Positions 56,014-64,000 of a stretch of 64,000 nt of DNA are shown here, piece by piece. Source of the stretch: Nitrosomonas sp. Lineage in GTDB: Bacteria; Pseudomonadota; Gammaproteobacteria; Burkholderiales; Nitrosomonadaceae. The stretch covers positions 1-64,000 of the forward strand of contig JAMXAG010000014.1 in the NCBI GenBank assembly GCA_024281675.1, given 5' to 3'. Position numbers and translations under genes: made by a program. Positions within the stretch are counted from its first letter, which is position 1, and every line of letters begins with the position of its first letter. A model generated the notes under the pieces. It had not been told where the DNA came from and made no database searches. It saw only the letters and a program-made list of their open reading frames with translations.

Positions 56014-56432
56014 GATTAAAAAACAGCTCCAATAAACCTTATCTAATTCGCTCAATCTACGAGTGGTGTGTGGATAGTAATTTCACGCCTTATATGTCTG
56101 TAATTGTTTTTCCTGAATTAGATATGCCTGAAAAGTATTTCAAGAATGATGAAATAATCTTTAACATCAGCAATAAGGCAGTTAATAATTTAATCATTGA
56201 TAATGAATTTATCTATTTTGCTGCACGTTTTAATGGAGTTTCCAAAGAACTTGAAATTCCGATGGTAGCAATAAAAGGGATATTTGCTAAGGAAACTAAT
56301 CAAGGAATACTATTTTCTTTAGATACAGATGACGAAAACCAATTGCCAGTTGCCAAAGATATCGGCTTAACTTCAATAACTAATTCATCTGGAATAACTA
56401 ATAAGAAAAACCATTTACGGATCGTAAAATAA
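56010..56432 (+). CDS. sspB: ClpXP adaptor SspB
   Basis: A 140-residue protein; NNSSNKPYLIRSIYEWCVDS and FNGVSKELEIPM are SspB signatures. It tethers ssrA-tagged proteins to ClpXP. Its start overlaps the sspA stop (ATGA), so the two are coupled. Confidence 0.9.
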   Translation: MRLKNSSNKPYLIRSIYEWCVDSNFTPYMSVIVFPELDMPEKYFKNDEIIFNISNKAVNNLIIDNEFIYFAARFNGVSKELEIPMVAIKGIFAKETNQGILFSLDTDDENQLPVAKDIGLTSITNSSGITNKKNHLRIVK

Positions 56433-56459
56433 ACAGTTCTAGAAACTTCAAAGTATACT

Positions 56460-56535
56460 GCCGGCATAGCTCAGATGGTAGAGCAGCTGATTTGTAATCA
56501 GAAGGTCCCGAGTTCGATTCTTGGTGTCGGCACCA
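56460..56535 (+). tRNA. tRNA-Thr (anticodon TGT)
   Basis: A complete tRNA with encoded CCA. Acceptor GCCGGCA/TGTCGGC; anticodon loop TTTGTAA at 56491-56497. Its 3' end is the likely attachment site of the conjugative element that follows. Confidence 0.97.
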
Positions 56536-56543
56536 TAAAATCA

Positions 56544-56575
56544 ATGGCTTGCAATTTTCATGCAAGCCATTTTTG
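56544..56575 (+). terminator. Terminator after tRNA-Thr
   Basis: ATGGCTTGCA and TGCAAGCCAT are perfect 10-bp arms around ATTTTCA, followed by TTTTTG. Ends the tRNA transcript. Confidence 0.85.
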
Positions 56576-56580
56576 TTTCC

Positions 56581-56599
56581 GGGGTTACGCTGGGGTTAC
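56581..56599. repeat. Direct repeat GGGGTTAC x2 at the element boundary
   Basis: Two GGGGTTAC copies spaced 11 bases apart, 45 bases beyond the tRNA. Short direct repeats of this kind next to tRNA-integrated elements are often recombinase or excisionase arm sites. That function is inferred. Confidence 0.45.
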
Positions 56600-56623
56600 A
56601 TTGCGGCAATCTAGCAACCATTT

Positions 56624-56848
56624 CTAGGACACTCTTTTACTTTCTTTCCAAGCGATCAAATCAGATATTTTGTACCTGACCTTGCTACCTATTTTGTAGA
56701 AAGGGATAGTTTCTTTCTTTGTGCAGCGCCATGAAGCAAGCGTATTTATTTTTACACCGATAATTTGTGCGGCCACCGCTGGATCAACCTCTTCCGTGTT
56801 TTCGCTGGACTCAATTATTTTGCTTAGGGTTAAGTTTTTTTCGCTCAT
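56624..56848 (-). CDS. AlpA/excisionase-like DNA-binding protein
   Basis: A 74-residue helix-turn-helix protein (AAQIIGVKINTLASWRCTKK, then FYKIGSKVRYKISDLIAW), typical of small excisionase or AlpA-like regulators in integrated elements. Its position next to the presumed attachment site fits a directionality factor. It faces the tRNA. Confidence 0.8.
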   Translation of the reverse strand: MSEKNLTLSKIIESSENTEEVDPAVAAQIIGVKINTLASWRCTKKETIPFYKIGSKVRYKISDLIAWKESKRVS

Positions 56849-56967
56849 CTATCTAGCTCCAATACTTTTCAAATTTACGTGAACTCTTTCCTCTCAATTA
56901 ATGGCTTCGTTGTTACATTCTTTGCGCGCAAGAACTATATTATTTTTTTAAATTAAAATTTTTGTTG

Positions 56968-57396
56968 TTAACTCAAGATCACTAGAGTCAATACCGCCGA
57001 AACCAATACCAGAGCAGCAGCAAATAAATTCATAATGGCCGCCTGTCTGGAAATTCTGACCAGTTCACGGATATCATGATTAATAGCGATTATGAATTTT
57101 TCACTGATTAACTGCATGCTTTGGTCTATTAATTGATCGTTGTTTTTGCTGAAATTGTTTTGTTGTGCATTAATCAGCGCATTGGCTTTTTTGCTGGCGA
57201 CTGTTTGCCACTGATTAAAACTCTCTTCCAATATCGCCTGATAATTGCTTAACAACTCAGCATGGGCTTCTTTATTTTGTTCCAGCAATACCTCGTTTAA
57301 GGTGTGCATCATCAATACCGGATCATCTTGCGACAGAACAATTCCATGTTCCGATGCTACTCGCTCAATGAGTGCATCTAATTTGCCATTGCTCAT
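56968..57396 (-). CDS. traM: Conjugal transfer protein TraM (IncP type)
   Basis: A 142-residue protein with a long helical, coiled-coil-prone body and one C-terminal membrane helix (AAIMNLFAAALVLVSAVLTL). Size, anchor and position after traL match IncP TraM. The start overlaps the traL stop (ATGA). Confidence 0.8.
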   Translation of the reverse strand: MSNGKLDALIERVASEHGIVLSQDDPVLMMHTLNEVLLEQNKEAHAELLSNYQAILEESFNQWQTVASKKANALINAQQNNFSKNNDQLIDQSMQLISEKFIIAINHDIRELVRISRQAAIMNLFAAALVLVSAVLTLVILS

Positions 57397-58124
57397 GTTA
57401 AAACCGCAGCCACATTTTCAATGTTGGTGAAGAGCTGCCTGCGGATAATCGTTAACCTTTGTCGCACCATCACCGGCAAAGAACTATTTTTAAGCGCTTC
57501 ATCAAAGGTAAATTTTGATTGCAGGATTTCACTTAAATCTTTGCCGAAAGTCTCCGGCTTATAGTGCGGAATTCGGATGATGGCGGATACTCGCGCTTTG
57601 TTATCCACATAAGCTTTCATTTCCTCAAACTGCTTGCCATTCATGCTGATTTCTCCCCAGTAGGGATTTAACCAGACAACAAACAGTGCTTCTTTGGGAA
57701 ACTGTTTAATCAGATGCACAAAACCGTTCAATGTGTCCAACAAAGCCTGACTACCGGTGATGACAGTATGTACAACCAGTTCATGCCCCATATCTAAAAG
57801 CAAGGCGGGTATCTGATTGCTGATGAGATAATGCGACATCGGTACAAAGGTGCTGGCACCATTATCAATAATGACGTCATTTTCAGCTTTGGCGATGAGT
57901 TCGATCAGATCATCAAACTTTCTCGGATCAATCTCATCATTGTTCATCACATTAATCTGCTTAACATTGAGCTTTTTAAATCCATAAAAAGTAGCATTAA
58001 CCGGGTCTGTATCAATGCATAATGGATTGCCGCCTTTGGCAAACTTATGTTGTGCTAGCGTGGATGATATGAACGATTTGCCTACTCCGCCCTTCCCTTG
58101 CAAAATCATATGTATTTTAGCCAT
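57393..58124 (-). CDS. traL: Conjugal transfer ATPase TraL (ParA-like, IncP type)
   Basis: A 243-residue P-loop ATPase with the deviant Walker A GKGGVGKS near the N-terminus, placing it in the ParA/MinD family. IncP TraL is 241 residues and lies between traK and traM, as here. Start and stop are coupled with both neighbours. Confidence 0.87.
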   Translation of the reverse strand: MAKIHMILQGKGGVGKSFISSTLAQHKFAKGGNPLCIDTDPVNATFYGFKKLNVKQINVMNNDEIDPRKFDDLIELIAKAENDVIIDNGASTFVPMSHYLISNQIPALLLDMGHELVVHTVITGSQALLDTLNGFVHLIKQFPKEALFVVWLNPYWGEISMNGKQFEEMKAYVDNKARVSAIIRIPHYKPETFGKDLSEILQSKFTFDEALKNSSLPVMVRQRLTIIRRQLFTNIENVAAVLT

Positions 58125-58447
58125 CAGACCAACTCCTCTTTTTCAGTTGCAGAATTAAAACGAAATCCTTCTTGACCATTTCCAGCTGACTTTCCTTGAT
58201 TAATGCGTGAATGCTGCTTTCTGTCCTCGCCAATATGTCGATTGACCAAAGTTCTGAACCATTGATAAGAACATTTGATTTTTTCTTCCTGGTGCAAAAT
58301 GTTCCAGATCTGGCGAATCGTCCATCCATCCTTTAATGCTTGTTCAATTTCCGGTTTCAACGCGATGAACGCCGGTAAAAATTGCTTACCGGTACTTTTG
58401 TTTTTATCCGCATAAAGTGCGATTCGATCGGATAAGGATTTAGTCAT
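58124..58447 (-). CDS. traK: oriT-binding protein TraK (IncP type)
   Basis: A 107-residue basic protein (MTKSLSDRIALYADKNKS). Its position beside oriT, divergent from traJ, matches RP4 traK, whose product bends DNA at oriT. ATG 58447 is chosen; the frame also allows GTG 58450. Confidence 0.8.
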   Translation of the reverse strand: MTKSLSDRIALYADKNKSTGKQFLPAFIALKPEIEQALKDGWTIRQIWNILHQEEKIKCSYQWFRTLVNRHIGEDRKQHSRINQGKSAGNGQEGFRFNSATEKEELV

Positions 58448-58791
58448 CACACAATTTCCACAAAAATATTTATCTTGGCGTCCAAACAGCTTTTAGTTTT
58501 TTTCTTTCCTTTCTGTTTCTTTTTGTTGCTTTCAGTATCAATTAATTGCTTATCCTTTCTTATTGCTTCCAAGTGGCTGTTATTTAGTTGAATAAAGCTT
58601 GTTTCAAGTATTTTTATACTGTTTGAAATTATGATATAACGAAAATAATCTATTTGCAAACATCGATTATAGTGTTAGTATATTTCTTAAAACTCACAGA
58701 ACCGGGCAAGATATGTGGAGATGGCCATCTCCACCACAACTTATTCGCACTTTGTGCTCAATGTTGATCTTGCTCTTCGAGGAAAACTGAA
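58448..58791. other. oriT region: AT-rich bending segment, nic and palindrome
   Basis: A 344-base non-coding region between the divergent traK and traJ genes. Its left two thirds are AT-rich, as expected of the TraK-bound bent DNA in RP4. A 70-codon leftward open frame (58447-58659) is not called. Confidence 0.75.
58702..58734 (-). other. oriT: Origin of transfer: nic site and TraJ-type palindrome
   Basis: The minus strand reads TATCTTG|CCCGG (58713 to 58702), one base from the RP4 nic core TATCCTG|CCCGG; the predicted nick is between 58707 and 58706. The perfect 20-bp palindrome GTGGAGATGGCCATCTCCAC (58715-58734) begins exactly 8 bases from the nick, the same spacing as the RP4 TraJ-binding repeat. 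Confidence 0.85.
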
Positions 58792-59160
58792 ATGATTGAC
58801 AAAAAGAACCCCAAGATAATCAAAAAAGAAAGAAGAGATAAGAAGCTCAGGGTTCCTGTTTTGCCAATCGAAGACGCTGAAATAAAGAGCAAAGCTACGG
58901 ATGCCGGATTAACCGTTGCCGAGTACCTGCGCAATCTGGGCCTGGGTTATCAAGTGCCCAGTGTTGTTGATAGCAGGCAGGTAGATAGCTTGTTAAAGAT
59001 AAACGGTGATCTTGGCAGACTGGGTGGATTGATCAAACTTTGGCTCACCAATGACAAACGCACGAAATTAATTGGCAAGTCACAATTGCAGATGACCTTG
59101 GACAGTATCCGAAATACCCAAAGCACGATGCTGGATGTCATTATGAAGCTTAAAAAATAA
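58792..59160 (+). CDS. traJ: Relaxosome protein TraJ (IncP type)
   Basis: A 122-residue protein (RP4 TraJ is 123). Basic N-terminus, then VPVLPIEDAEIKSKATDAGL and VAEYLRNLGLGY, a ribbon-helix-helix-like MobC/TraJ layout. It binds the palindrome next to nic and recruits TraI. An AGGAAA site precedes the ATG. Confidence 0.88.
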   Translation: MIDKKNPKIIKKERRDKKLRVPVLPIEDAEIKSKATDAGLTVAEYLRNLGLGYQVPSVVDSRQVDSLLKINGDLGRLGGLIKLWLTNDKRTKLIGKSQLQMTLDSIRNTQSTMLDVIMKLKK

Positions 59161-59200
59161 CTTTCGGAATAGTCATTATTACTTAAGCAGCTTAAATACG

Positions 59201-60838
59201 ATGATCGCTAAAATCATACCCATCAAATCTGTACGCAAAAGCAATTACTCTGCGCTGATACAGTATCTGACCGATCCTCAAGACAAGAGTGAACGTATCA
59301 GCCAGATCAAGGTATCAAACTGCTATACAGACGATCTAACAGCAGTCTTACTTGAAATCCAGAACACACAGGAAATGAATAAGCGCGCCAAATCAGACAA
59401 AACCTGCCATCTTGTATTGAGTTTTCCTGAAGGAGAGCGTTTATCCTTTTCTGATCTGAATGCCATTGAAGAGCGATTTTGCGATGTGCTGGGTTTTACC
59501 GGTCATCAACGCATCAGCGTAGTCCACATTGACACCAATAATCTACACATGCATATTGCAATCAACAAGATACATCCTATAAACCTCACAATCCATAACC
59601 CCTATTATGATTACAAGAAAGTAGCGAAACTTTGTGAGCAAATGGAGCGGGAATACGGCTTAACAAAAGTTAATCATGAAACCGTGAGTGATAAAGCCTC
59701 CAGAGTGGCTCAGGAAATCGAAACCAGAACAGGTGTAGAGAGCTTGCTGGGCTGGATCAAGCGCGAGTGCTTGGATGAATTGAAGCAGACGGACAATTGG
59801 CAGGATTTACATCAGGTTCTAGCTAGACATGGCCTTGAAATCAAGGAACGTGGCAACGGTTTTGTGTTGGTTGCCAATAATGGCGTGGCCGTTAAAGCCA
59901 GTTCAGTTGATCGATCTTTGTCCAAAGGGAATTTAACTCAAAGACTGGGCGCTTTTATACCTAGTGAGCATTCTGCAAAATCGTCACAACAAAACGCCAA
60001 ACAATATCAGCCAAAACCATTACAAAACCGGATGGATACTTCAAAGCTTTATGCGCGATACCAACAAGAGCAGACGGATAGCGCCAGACAGCGAACTACT
60101 CAATGGGCAATGTTGCGACGCACAAGGGATCAACTCATTGAGCGCGCCAAACGGGAAGCCAAACTCAAGCGCAACATCATTAAAAGCATCAAAGCTGGGA
60201 GATTGGCCAAAAAAGCGCTGTATGCAACCGCTTATCAGCAATTCAAAACGACTATCGAAGTCATTAAAAGTGATTATCAAAAATCCTATCAGCACTCTAA
60301 GGCCCATCATTCCAGAATGGGGTGGCTGGATTGGTTAGCAAAAGAAGTAAAAAATGGCAATGCTAAAGCATTGGCTGTTTTGCGATCCAGAAGAGTGGGT
60401 CAATTTAAGGGTAACCAGATATCGGCCAAGCAAAGCCATGATAAACCTAATGGCTACTCCAAGGATGGCTTTATTAAAGACAGTTCTATTGAATCGATCA
60501 CCAAAATCGGCACAGTCACTTATAAAGCAGGATCAACCACAATTCGCGATGACGGCAAGCGATTAATCGTGCTGCCGGATACAACACAAGATGCATTGGT
60601 GGATATTTTACAAGTGGCCATAAAGAAGTACGGCAGTCACCTGGCGATCAATGGAACAGAATCGTTTCGCCTTCAGATAGCTCAGGTTGCAGCACAAAAC
60701 CAAATGCGCATCACTTTTGACGATAAGCCGCTTGAACAATACCGTCAGCAGTTGATGAAACAGCATGCTTTAAGTAGAGCGCAATCGGTAGATCAAAAAC
60801 GATCCACCACCTCCATCACCACCCGAAGGAGCCTCTGA
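59201..60838 (+). CDS. traI: MOBP relaxase TraI with C-terminal LPD7-like domain
   Basis: A 545-residue relaxase. The RP4 TraI catalytic residues are present at identical numbers: Tyr22 (IQYLTDP), Ser74 (LVLSF) and His109/His116/His118 in HIDTNNLHMHIAINK. A basic middle region (270-400) is followed by an LPD7-like domain near 440-530 (YKAGSTTIRDDG). It is shorter than RP4 TraI (732). Its stop overlaps the traG start (TGATG). Confidence 0.94.
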   Translation: MIAKIIPIKSVRKSNYSALIQYLTDPQDKSERISQIKVSNCYTDDLTAVLLEIQNTQEMNKRAKSDKTCHLVLSFPEGERLSFSDLNAIEERFCDVLGFTGHQRISVVHIDTNNLHMHIAINKIHPINLTIHNPYYDYKKVAKLCEQMEREYGLTKVNHETVSDKASRVAQEIETRTGVESLLGWIKRECLDELKQTDNWQDLHQVLARHGLEIKERGNGFVLVANNGVAVKASSVDRSLSKGNLTQRLGAFIPSEHSAKSSQQNAKQYQPKPLQNRMDTSKLYARYQQEQTDSARQRTTQWAMLRRTRDQLIERAKREAKLKRNIIKSIKAGRLAKKALYATAYQQFKTTIEVIKSDYQKSYQHSKAHHSRMGWLDWLAKEVKNGNAKALAVLRSRRVGQFKGNQISAKQSHDKPNGYSKDGFIKDSSIESITKIGTVTYKAGSTTIRDDGKRLIVLPDTTQDALVDILQVAIKKYGSHLAINGTESFRLQIAQVAAQNQMRITFDDKPLEQYRQQLMKQHALSRAQSVDQKRSTTSITTRRSL

Positions 60839-62682
60839 TGAATAACATCAATCTGAGTTCTAAAGACAGCAGAAATATCAAAAAAGACAAGATTATCGTT
60901 CGCTCATTATCCATTATCTGTCTTGTTGGCGGATTCCAAGTCGCCACCCAGTATTTTGCCCACCAATTCAACTATCAGCAGCAATTAGGCGCGCACTTCT
61001 TTAACATCTATGAACCCTGGGCTATTCTGCTATGGGCAAATAAATGGTATGGCGAGTATTCGGGCATCTTCGATCTGGCGGCAGGTTTCGGCATTTTATT
61101 CTCCAGTATCGGTTTGATATTGGTGCTGGTCATTAAAATGGTACTGGCCAATTCATCCAGAACCAATCAGGGATTGCATGGTTCAGCCAGATGGGCAGAT
61201 AAGCAGGATATTGTTGCTGCAGGACTACTGTCAACCAGCAAGAATAGCAAAAGTAACCAGAGCGACGCCGTTTATGTCGGCGGCTGGCGGGATAATTCCG
61301 GCAAAACCCGCTATCTGAAACACAGTGGCCCGGAACATGTGTTGTGTTATGCCCCGACCCGCTCCGGCAAAGGTGTGAGTCTGGTTATACCCACCCTGCT
61401 TTCTTGGACTCAGAGCGCAGTCATTACTGATCTCAAAGGTGAGTTATGGGCACTCACTTCCGGTTGGAGAAAGCAGCATGCCAAAAACAAGGTGCTGCGT
61501 TTTGACCCGGCATCAACCAGTAGCGCACACTGGAATCCGCTGGATGAAATCCAGATTGGCAGCGGCATGGAAGTCGCTGACGTACAAAACCTGACCACCT
61601 TAATCGTTGACCCGGATGGCAAGGGATTACAAACCCACTGGCAGAAGACCAGCCAGGCACTGCTGGTCGGTGTCATTTTGCATGTTTTGTACAAGTCGCA
61701 GCGAGAAGGATCCCCCGCCACCTTATCCACTGTCGACTCCATGCTGTCTGATCCTGATCGCGATATCAGGGAATTGTGGATGGAAATGGCCATGCAGGAT
61801 TATCTGGATGGCAAGAGTCATCCAGTGATTGCAGCCAGTGCGCGCGATATGCTGGATCGCCCTGAAGAAGAAGCCGGTTCCGTGTTGTCGACAGCCAAAT
61901 CGTATTTGTCCCTGTATCGAGATCCGATAGTTGCGAGCAATATCAGTGATTCCGATTTTAAAATCCGCGACCTCATGCACCATGAGCATCCCGTCAGCTT
62001 ATACATTGTGTCACACCCCAATGACAAATCGCGGTTGCGTCCTTTAATCCGCATTCTGATCAATATGATCATTCGAAAGCTGGCCGATAGAATCACGTTT
62101 AAAGACGGTCAACCAGCTGTGCATTACAAACACAAGCTGCTATTAATGCTGGATGAATTTCCAAGCTTAGGAAAACTTGAAATCTTTCAGGAATCCCTCG
62201 CGTTTATCGCAGGCTATGGCATGAAAGCCTATCTGATTTGCCAGGATTTGAATCAGCTCAAGAGTCGTGAAACCGGCTACGGGCATGATGAAGCGATTAC
62301 TTCAAACTGTCACATCCAGACCGCTTTTGCACCCAACCGGATTGAAACAGCTGAACACTTATCCAAACTGACCGGACAAACCACGGTCATCAAAGAACAG
62401 ATTACCACCAGTGGCCGCCGGTCATCGATGATGCATGGGCATGTCACCCGTACCCTACAGGAGACGCAACGCGCGTTATTAACACCGGATGAGTGTATGC
62501 GACTGCCCGGACCGATGAAAGATGCTGATGGCAAAATCACCAAGCCGGGCGACATGATTATTTATGTGGCCGGATTCCCGGCTATCTATGGCACGCAGCC
62601 TTTATATTTTCAGGATGAAACCTTTACGGCACGGGCACAAGTCAATCCTCCGAGCTTCAGCGACAAATTAACCGGACTGTGA
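60838..62682 (+). CDS. traG: Coupling protein TraG (VirD4/T4CP)
   Basis: A 614-residue membrane ATPase that links the relaxosome to the type IV secretion channel. Two N-terminal helices; Walker A YAPTRSGKGVSLVIPTLL; Walker B LLLMLDEFPSLGKL. In RP4 the order traI-traH-traG-traF is the same, TraH being internal to traI. Confidence 0.94.
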   Translation: MNNINLSSKDSRNIKKDKIIVRSLSIICLVGGFQVATQYFAHQFNYQQQLGAHFFNIYEPWAILLWANKWYGEYSGIFDLAAGFGILFSSIGLILVLVIKMVLANSSRTNQGLHGSARWADKQDIVAAGLLSTSKNSKSNQSDAVYVGGWRDNSGKTRYLKHSGPEHVLCYAPTRSGKGVSLVIPTLLSWTQSAVITDLKGELWALTSGWRKQHAKNKVLRFDPASTSSAHWNPLDEIQIGSGMEVADVQNLTTLIVDPDGKGLQTHWQKTSQALLVGVILHVLYKSQREGSPATLSTVDSMLSDPDRDIRELWMEMAMQDYLDGKSHPVIAASARDMLDRPEEEAGSVLSTAKSYLSLYRDPIVASNISDSDFKIRDLMHHEHPVSLYIVSHPNDKSRLRPLIRILINMIIRKLADRITFKDGQPAVHYKHKLLLMLDEFPSLGKLEIFQESLAFIAGYGMKAYLICQDLNQLKSRETGYGHDEAITSNCHIQTAFAPNRIETAEHLSKLTGQTTVIKEQITTSGRRSSMMHGHVTRTLQETQRALLTPDECMRLPGPMKDADGKITKPGDMIIYVAGFPAIYGTQPLYFQDETFTARAQVNPPSFSDKLTGL

Positions 62683-62711
62683 GAGACCTCGCACGCATGG
62701 GAATAAATTTC

Positions 62712-63254
62712 ATGAAAAAAACCATCAAAATCCTGGCTGTTTTGATTCTGACCATGATCGTTAGTGTATTTGTACTAAGTATTGGTGCACGAATCAGCGG
62801 GGTTTATATCAATACCACGCCAAGTTTGCCAGTGGGTTTCTACAAAGTCGTTGATGAACCGATTGTCAGAGGCGCTTATGTTGCTTTCTGCCCCCCACAG
62901 AATGCGGTTTTTGATATGGCCAGGAATAGATCCTATATCAATCAAGGCAATTGCCCTGGCGGTTATGGCTTGCTGCTAAAACGTGTCTTTGCACAACCGG
63001 GAGATACAGTTTTCATCGATCAGACTGGCATCTTTGTGAATGGTGAACATTTACCCAACAGCGCCCAGTTAAAAGCCGATGCTGAAGGGCATGCATTGCC
63101 GCAATACCACCTGGATCAAAGGGTGCTAGATGATTTTGAATATCTGCTGCTATCCGATGTGAACCCCCAATCCTTTGATGCGCGCTATTTCGGACTGATT
63201 GCGCGTGATCAGATTCAACAGGTTGTACGTCCGGTTTTTACCTGGGGTCACTAA
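62712..63254 (+). CDS. traF: Conjugative transfer signal peptidase TraF (S26 family)
   Basis: A 180-residue protein that in RP4 cyclises the pilin TrbC. From ATG 62712 the catalytic serine is S38 (TPSLPVGFYK) and the lysine K90 (LLLKRVFAQPGD), nearly identical to RP4 S37/K89, so this start is preferred over GTG 62679. N-terminal membrane helix present. Confidence 0.9.
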   Translation: MKKTIKILAVLILTMIVSVFVLSIGARISGVYINTTPSLPVGFYKVVDEPIVRGAYVAFCPPQNAVFDMARNRSYINQGNCPGGYGLLLKRVFAQPGDTVFIDQTGIFVNGEHLPNSAQLKADAEGHALPQYHLDQRVLDDFEYLLLSDVNPQSFDARYFGLIARDQIQQVVRPVFTWGH

Positions 63255-63272
63255 TTAAAAGGAGTCAACGCT

Positions 63273-63494
63273 ATGAATAGACCGCCGATTGATGCTGAAA
63301 CAAACAGTCCTGAATATCAGGATCAGGTAATACAGGAAAAGCTATTCGATGCTGAGATACCGGGCTTCCAGGCTGAATTTGATCCCTTAGAGGCTGAAAG
63401 GCTGGGCGCATTTACGGAAGATGCCTTGAGTGAACAGGATGCGCTGGATAGCACAATTGATCATGTAGCGGAGGTTGACGATGAAAGAGGCTAA
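63273..63494 (+). CDS. Small acidic protein in the traD position
   Basis: A 73-residue acidic protein between traF and traC, where IncP plasmids carry traE and traD. No motif is recognised. It may be a short TraD analogue; no traE topoisomerase is present. It overlaps traC by 14 bases. A GGAG site precedes the ATG. Confidence 0.65.
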   Translation: MNRPPIDAETNSPEYQDQVIQEKLFDAEIPGFQAEFDPLEAERLGAFTEDALSEQDALDSTIDHVAEVDDERG

Positions 63495-64000
63495 GAAGGT
63501 TTTTCATGAACAAGTCGCCGAGAATCTGATTGAGCAACTTAGAAAAGGTGTTGCGCCCTGGCAAAAACCGTGGGAGCCCGGTGATCTGCTTGCCGTATTA
63601 CCTGTTAATCCCACAACCGGTAAGCGCTACCGGGGCATTAATAGCCTGAATCTGATGAGCCGTGCGTATACAGATCCGCGTTGGTTGACGTACAAGCAAG
63701 CGATAAGTCATGGCGTACAGGTACGCAAAGGTGAAAAAAGCACGCTCGTGCAATACTGGAAATTCACCGATGAACGCATCAAAACCGATGACAACAATAA
63801 TCCTGTACTAAATAGTGAAGGTAATCCTATTAAAGAACAGGTAAAACTAGAACGCCCCAGGGTGTTTTATGCCGCCGTATTTAATGCGCAGCAGATGGAT
63901 AATCTGCCAGAACTTGATATTAAAGCCCCTGACTGGGATCCACTGGAGCGGGCTGAACACATCTTACAGGCATCCAATGCCGTGATTCGCCATGGTGAGG
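63481..64000 (+). CDS. traC: TraC/ArdC-type primase or antirestriction protein (3' end beyond window)
   Basis: Open from ATG 63481 to the window end (173 codons seen). [30 protein letters not shown] and the [11 protein letters not shown] segment match the ArdC-type ssDNA-binding N-terminus that begins IncP TraC and related primases. It is partial, so whether the C-terminal primase domain is present cannot be told. Confidence 0.85.
   Translation, partial: MKEAKKVFHEQVAENLIEQLRKGVAPWQKPWEPGDLLAVLPVNPTTGKRYRGINSLNLMSRAYTDPRWLTYKQAISHGVQVRKGEKSTLVQYWKFTDERIKTDDNNNPVLNSEGNPIKEQVKLERPRVFYAAVFNAQQMDNLPELDIKAPDWDPLERAEHILQASNAVIRHGE

Larger units (their letters stand above)
56536..64000. mobile_element. 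Integrated conjugative element with IncP-type transfer core (one end)
   Basis: Starts immediately at the 3' end of tRNA-Thr. It holds an AlpA/excisionase-like gene, traM-traL-traK leftward, an RP4-like oriT, and traJ-traI-traG-traF-(traD?)-traC rightward. No integrase or mating-pair (trb) genes are seen before the window ends, so the element extends further. The chromosomal part stops cleanly at sspB/tRNA-Thr. Confidence 0.85.

Noticed and set aside
56581-56599. Possible start of a CRISPR or iteron array
   Set aside because: Only two short copies without regular spacers or further repeats.
58447-58659. 70-codon leftward open frame upstream of traK
   Set aside because: It lies in the AT-rich oriT bending region and overlaps the traK start; its Lys/Ile/Asn-rich composition reflects base bias.

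Overview
The window comes from the chromosome of an ammonia-oxidising betaproteobacterium of the Nitrosomonas type. The strongest evidence is the gene at 23864-24274. It encodes nitrosocyanin, a red copper protein known from ammonia oxidisers, and all four copper ligands (E60, C95, H98, H103 in mature numbering) are in place. The Tol-Pal order, a RegB/RegA-type pair, a petABC-sspAB block and a MutT-ThiE fusion also fit a betaproteobacterium.

Layout. 1-3.4 kb: a carboxylesterase, a DsbC isomerase, a UbiH-like hydroxylase and a tRNA with anticodon CAT. 3.4-10.1 kb: an orphan encapsulated-ferritin-like protein diverges from a glycine-cleavage operon (gcvT, gcvH, gcvPA, tpx, gcvPB, sugar kinase) led by a tandem glycine riboswitch. 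10.2-13.6 kb: a large secreted M1+M28+PDZ peptidase. 13.8-20.7 kb: an accessory-looking pair, a lipoprotein with an apparent early frameshift followed by an 1850-residue protein that joins two alpha/beta-hydrolase domains to a CHAT (caspase-like) protease and TPR-like helices. 20.7-23.3 kb: two c-di-GMP proteins, an EAL protein and an HD-GYP protein lacking the HD histidine. 23.3-24.4 kb: an IS200 remnant, then nitrosocyanin. 24.4-29.3 kb: mutT/thiE fusion, an ATPase, argJ, a DNA glycosylase and speB. 29.4-33.1 kb: RlpA, a PagL lipid A deacylase, an OafA-type acyltransferase and, beyond it, a broken copy of the pagL 3' end. 33.1-41.8 kb: MFS transporter, HtrA/DegS protease, NIF3, MltA, RegBA, ribD, nrdR. 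41.9-51.4 kb: glyA, queC, queE, the complete tol-pal operon, cysM and a ComEA-like protein. 52.2-56.4 kb: a small acidic protein, petABC (cytochrome bc1), sspA and sspB.

From the tRNA-Thr gene at 56460-56535 to the window end lies one end of an integrated conjugative element with an IncP (RP4/RK2)-type Tra1 core. It holds an excisionase-like gene, then traM-traL-traK leftward, a recognisable oriT, and traJ-traI-traG-traF-(traD?)-traC rightward. The nic site, its flanking palindrome, the relaxase residues Y22/S74/H109/H116 and the gene order all match RP4. No integrase is visible, so the element must continue past the window.

The best candidate for an undescribed system is the CHAT/dual-hydrolase protein at 15133-20685 with its lipoprotein neighbour. 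Its domain mix (two lipase-like folds plus a caspase-like protease on one chain) suggests a protease-gated membrane effector. That role is inference from architecture only.
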